A stretch of 9,762 bases of DNA from Dehalococcoidia bacterium UBA6495 (GTDB taxonomy: Bacteria > Chloroflexota > Dehalococcoidia > Lucifugimonadales > UBA826). This document shows positions 7,434-9,762 of the stretch, piece by piece. The stretch covers positions 1,783 to 11,544 of the forward strand of contig DJMH01000061.1 in NCBI GenBank assembly GCA_002435305.1. The letters run 5' to 3'. Position numbers and translations under genes: made by a program. Under the pieces are notes generated by a model. That model saw only the letters and a list, made by a program, of their open reading frames with translations. It did no database searches and was not told where the DNA came from. Numbering within the stretch: the stretch's first letter is position 1; every line of letters begins with the position of its first letter.

Positions 7434-8104
7434 AAATTTTTTCGTCTCTGCAAAATAGTCTCTGCAATTTCAATATCTATCGGATTTGTTATTTTTATAT
7501 TTTCAGGATCTCCCGCAAAGGTAGAAACATCACCACCAGAGATCTCCACAAGCGATGAGTCATCTGTAACACCATCAGTAAACATTTTATGAAATTTAGA
7601 TATATGAGAATATTTAAAGACCTGAGGGGTTTGAGTCGAAAAAAGATTGGATCTGTCCACTGTTGACACAACCCTGAACTCTCTTACTATCTTTATTGTG
7701 TCTGTAACTGGAACCACAGGTATCGCTGCATCTGAGGTTCGAGTCGCCTTAATAGCGCGGCCTATAAGATCTGAAGATACGCAAGGCCTAGCACCATCAT
7801 GAATCACCACATAGTCGACAGCATCGATAGTAGCCAGAGCATTCCTAACGGAATCTTGCCTCCGAATACCCCCTAGAATCACCTGAACCGTGCGGTATTC
7901 GGGACTAGACATCAAATGTTCAAGCTTTGAAATATTGTGAGCATTGGCCACTACCGTCATTGTTTCAAAAATTCCTGTTCTAAGAAATGCATTTACAGAA
8001 TGCAATATCGCCGGCAGGCCACAAATAGTGGTCATTATTTTATCGATGCCATGCATTCTGTCTCCAGCGCCCGCACCTAAAATTATCGCTGAAAAACCGC
8101 TCAT
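7430..8104 (-). CDS. ispD: 2-C-methyl-D-erythritol 4-phosphate cytidylyltransferase (IspD)
   Basis: IspD joins CTP and MEP to form CDP-methylerythritol, the third step of the MEP pathway, using a glycine-rich nucleotide loop and Mg2+. The loop reads ILGAGAGDRMHGIDK (8-22), with Arg16 and Lys22 at the places of E. coli Arg20 and Lys27. Other motifs are LGGIRRQDSVRNAL (77-90), VVIHDGARP (99-107), TVDRSNLFSTQTPQVF (148-163) with Arg151, TDDSSLVE (180-187) and NIKIT (202-206) with Lys204, the substrate-binding lysine by position. The family usually has HDAARP where this protein has HDGARP, and AAG where it has GAG; both are mild changes. The length of 224 residues is typical. It is the first gene of the leftward operon. 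The ATG has no ribosome site in front and follows a small hairpin-capable repeat. Confidence 0.94.
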   Translation of the reverse strand: MSGFSAIILGAGAGDRMHGIDKIMTTICGLPAILHSVNAFLRTGIFETMTVVANAHNISKLEHLMSSPEYRTVQVILGGIRRQDSVRNALATIDAVDYVVIHDGARPCVSSDLIGRAIKATRTSDAAIPVVPVTDTIKIVREFRVVSTVDRSNLFSTQTPQVFKYSHISKFHKMFTDGVTDDSSLVEISGGDVSTFAGDPENIKITNPIDIEIAETILQRRKNL

Positions 8105-8116
8105 AAAAATTAGCCG

Positions 8117-8133
8117 ATCTAACCTGTTTAGAT
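8117..8133. repeat. Small inverted repeat before the ispD start
   Basis: ATCTAA (8117-8122) and TTAGAT (8128-8133) form a perfect six-base inverted repeat with a five-base spacer. It sits 13-29 bases before the ispD ATG, so it would lie in the messenger leader if the promoter is further out. It could be a weak hairpin, a protein site or chance in AT-rich DNA. Confidence 0.3.
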
Positions 8134-8159
8134 ATTAATAACCATCACAACTTAAGAGT

Positions 8160-8180
8160 CATTTATACGCATTTTATACG
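8160..8180 (-). promoter_or_regulatory. Two-copy 11-base-phased repeat; possible -10 elements of the ispD operon
   Basis: CATTTATACG (8160-8169) is followed directly by CATTTTATACG (8170-8180). Read on the - strand each copy gives CGTATAAA, and TATAAA matches five of six bases of the -10 consensus, about 58-75 bases before the ispD ATG. A TTGTAT lies 19 bases before the ispD-proximal hexamer, a rather long spacing for a -35 element. The copies are one helical turn apart, so a regulator site is another reading. Confidence 0.3.
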
Positions 8181-8237
8181 TTCACCATACAAGCCTGCAT
8201 CCTCTAGAAAGATGTCCAGCGAAACAGATGTACAATG

Positions 8238-8265
8238 TTGTTAAAATTACTCTTATTACTAAAAT
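8238..8265 (+). promoter_or_regulatory. Possible promoter of the EVE-domain gene
   Basis: TTGTTA (8238-8243, four of six to the -35 consensus) is followed after 16 bases by TAAAAT (8260-8265, five of six to the -10 consensus). This would give a leader of about 30 bases before the ATG at 8305. The -10 element is overlapped by the ATTACT repeats, as expected if they were an operator. Confidence 0.3.
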
Positions 8266-8277
8266 TAACCTAGTAAT
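8246..8277. repeat. ATTACT repeats, including a 7-base inverted repeat, before the EVE gene
   Basis: ATTACT occurs at 8246-8251 and again at 8255-8260. The second copy, as ATTACTA (8255-8261), is perfectly inverted in TAGTAAT (8271-8277) across a nine-base spacer. Three half-sites in 32 bases overlap the best -10 candidate. The arrangement suits a repressor operator or a leader hairpin, but AT-rich sequence raises the chance rate. Confidence 0.4.
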
Positions 8278-8304
8278 CTCAAAATCAATAAAATAGGGGA
8301 AAAC

Positions 8305-8766
8305 ATGGGATCCAATTACTGGATGTTTGTGGACAACAGCGAAAATTCTGCTATCACCCGGCAGAAGGGCTACAAAATATTTGGCATGAGCGACAAATAT
8401 AAAAGACGGGCCCAGAGAATGCATGCAAAAGATCGAGTTATATTTTTCGACAGGAACAGAAAATGCTGGACAGCCTCAGCCACCATAATCTCCGACTATT
8501 TTGAGGACGAGTCTCCAATTTGGGTCCCTATTGATAAACCCAGAGAATATAAATTCAGAATTACATTGAAACCCGATTATGTTTTAGATGAAGAACAATA
8601 CATAGACGGTCTTCAATTAGGGCCAAGTCTAGAGTACGTGAAGCGATGGGCTCCAGAAGATTGGCCTCTAGCATTTTGGGATCGAATACATCTACTACCC
8701 AGTAGAGACTTCAAGTTGATTGAGGATGAAATGAAAAGGGCCAAAAAGCAAAGGCAACCTAGCTAA
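8305..8766 (+). CDS. Small stand-alone EVE-domain protein (PUA-like fold)
   Basis: The 153-residue soluble product resembles EVE-domain proteins, which have a PUA-like barrel related to YTH and ASCH domains. Known relatives bind modified bases such as methylated or hydroxymethylated cytosine, either alone or fused to restriction nucleases. Visible here are the family-style first strand NYWMFVDN (4-11), the basic stretch KYKRRAQRMHAKDRVIFFD (31-49), a central strand CWTASATI (54-61), the REYKFRITLKP strand (80-90) and a tryptophan-rich end (W115, W120, W125) before the lysine-rich helix and tail. Aromatic residues such as Trp6 and Trp55 could line a base pocket, which is inference. It is the whole protein, with no nuclease or McrB-like part. 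The start is set by AGGGGA (8295-8300) four bases before the ATG. The neighbours are metabolic and do not reveal its job. Confidence 0.72.
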   Translation: MGSNYWMFVDNSENSAITRQKGYKIFGMSDKYKRRAQRMHAKDRVIFFDRNRKCWTASATIISDYFEDESPIWVPIDKPREYKFRITLKPDYVLDEEQYIDGLQLGPSLEYVKRWAPEDWPLAFWDRIHLLPSRDFKLIEDEMKRAKKQRQPS

Positions 8767-8780
8767 CAAAACCCCGCTAG
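8759..8780. terminator. Short inverted repeat between the convergent EVE and aldo/keto reductase genes
   Basis: CTAGC (8759-8763) and GCTAG (8776-8780) are inverted around a 12-base spacer, spanning the EVE stop codon and the 17-base gap. On the + strand a T-rich stretch follows. The stem is only five pairs, so this is at best a weak terminator. Confidence 0.2.
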
Positions 8781-8783
8781 CAT

Positions 8784-9761
8784 TTATTCATTTCCCTCTT
8801 TTCCCCCACTGTCTTTCTGCTCCTGGAACACATCACTTATTATTTGCATAAGCTCGTTATCCAAATCTGGCTTATCGGCCGATAAGCAGTAGGCAGATAA
8901 GTTATCAATGTCATTGATATTTGGAAGTGTCGAGGCAATACCTTGATTTGTTATTGCGAATCTTAAGGCAATATCTGAAATACTCTCTTCAAAACAATCT
9001 GAGAGGAAATCGTAATATGGTCGCCTCGCTAAAACATTGCTAAATACTGGGTGATCTTGTTGCTGACCAAGGTCAGAGCCTTCGAAGGTTTTTGGATCGT
9101 AAGAATCGTCTAGCAGGCCGAATGCATGTACTCTTCTGGCTATCACAGATAAATCGCCTGTCTCAGAAAGGCTTGAAACTAAGTCCTGTTCCAACAAACT
9201 ATAAGGGGCATGAATTAAATCTAACTCTCTTTCCGAAACAAGCAGTCTAGCTATTTCTGTAGCTTCGGGGCGATCATCCAGTGCTAGGCCGAATCTCAAG
9301 ATCTTGCCTGCCTCTACAAGTTTCTCGAGCACCTCGTATAAATCATCATTTTCCACCTCATCATAAGACGGATAATGGACAAGATACATATCAATATAAT
9401 CAGTTCCAAGGCGCCGTAAAGATTGTTCACAGGCATAAGAAACATATTCAGGGTCAAAATTTTTACCGTCTCCCCCATCAATGTTTAGTTGGGGCGAATA
9501 AAAGTCGAACCCAAATTTGGTGGATATAACAATTTCTTTTCTTATTGGAGCGAGTGCTTCTCGAAGTAATTCTTCCCCGTATCCCCTACCGTAAGAGTCC
9601 GCAGTATCAAAAAAATTTATGCCTTGGTTAAATGCCTGCTGCAATAAATAAACGGCAACGCTGGGATCCTTTTTCCCCCAGCCTCTGGTGGCCAAAGTCC
9701 ACAGAGGAAATCCGATAACGGACAAATCAATATCATTAACCGAAAAATCAGAATATCTCAT
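8784..9761 (-). CDS. Aldo/keto reductase family oxidoreductase
   Basis: This is a cytoplasmic NAD(P)H-dependent oxidoreductase with the (beta/alpha)8 barrel of the AKR superfamily. The four catalytic residues are all present: Asp52 and Tyr57 in FFDTADSYGRGYGEELL (50-66), Lys82 in VISTKFGF (78-85) and His129 in YLVHYPS (126-132). SLRRLGTDYIDMYLVHY (114-130) is the characteristic strand before the active-site histidine. The 325-residue length is normal, and the start MRYSDFSVNDIDLSVIGFPLW fits the family opening, so the gene looks complete although only one base lies beyond its ATG. The C-terminal cofactor region is diverged: TLPNINDIDNLS (278-289) stands where many members have PG..... after a conserved serine/threonine. 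The substrate is unknown; D-threo-aldose or L-galactose dehydrogenase-like members are possible. Its end is 17 bases from the EVE gene, on the opposite strand. Confidence 0.9.
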   Translation of the reverse strand: MRYSDFSVNDIDLSVIGFPLWTLATRGWGKKDPSVAVYLLQQAFNQGINFFDTADSYGRGYGEELLREALAPIRKEIVISTKFGFDFYSPQLNIDGGDGKNFDPEYVSYACEQSLRRLGTDYIDMYLVHYPSYDEVENDDLYEVLEKLVEAGKILRFGLALDDRPEATEIARLLVSERELDLIHAPYSLLEQDLVSSLSETGDLSVIARRVHAFGLLDDSYDPKTFEGSDLGQQQDHPVFSNVLARRPYYDFLSDCFEESISDIALRFAITNQGIASTLPNINDIDNLSAYCLSADKPDLDNELMQIISDVFQEQKDSGGKEGNE

Positions 9762-9762
9762 C

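Noticed and set aside
8182..8424. Open frame on the - strand crossing the divergent region into the EVE gene
   Set aside because: It overlaps the EVE start and its promoter region and has no family resemblance.
8105..9762. A defence island built around the EVE gene
   Set aside because: The only flanking genes are ispD and an aldo/keto reductase. No nuclease, methyltransferase, AAA+ motor or toxin is visible.

Overview
The window is a compact, AT-rich stretch of bacterial chromosome with nine protein genes, nearly all of them housekeeping or metabolic. GatB means that the cell amidates a mischarged tRNA (Gln and/or Asn). YvcK, SecG and the MEP isoprenoid enzymes IspD and IspF are typical bacterial proteins. 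The IspD nucleotide-binding loop (RMHGIDK, six residues from Arg to Lys) resembles what I recall of Chloroflexota IspD. Together with the low G+C this makes a marine SAR202/Dehalococcoidia-like genome a reasonable but unproven guess. I saw no tRNA, rRNA, CRISPR array, insertion sequence, integrase or phage gene.

Layout. Positions 71-2750 (+) hold the permease and ATPase of an iron(III)-type ABC importer (FbpB- and FbpC-like), 4 bases apart and both starting with TTG. The substrate-binding protein is not in the window. After a 101-base gap, 2852-5571 (+) hold gatB, a yvcK-like gene and secG, with gaps of 33 and 41 bases. Positions 5593-8104 (-) hold ispD, ispF and cysS, transcribed in that order and joined by two 4-base ATGA overlaps. 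This group converges on secG across only 21 bases. A 200-base divergent region (8105-8304) separates ispD from a + strand EVE-domain gene (8305-8766). That region holds the densest repeat structure in the window. A - strand aldo/keto reductase gene (8784-9761) ends 17 bases from the EVE gene and begins one base from the window edge.

How the genes work together. The two ABC genes form a membrane importer core. IspD and IspF carry out steps 3 and 5 of the MEP pathway, and CysS charges tRNA-Cys from the same probable transcript. GatB, SecG and YvcK serve translation, protein export and the coupling of cell wall and carbon metabolism. The EVE protein is the least predictable gene: it has a small PUA-like fold whose relatives read modified bases, and no obvious defence partner lies beside it.

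I find no convincing new multi-gene system here. The points most worth a second look are the orphan EVE gene and the repeats in front of it (three ATTACT elements, and an 11-base-phased CATTTATACG pair that could supply -10 elements for the ispD operon).
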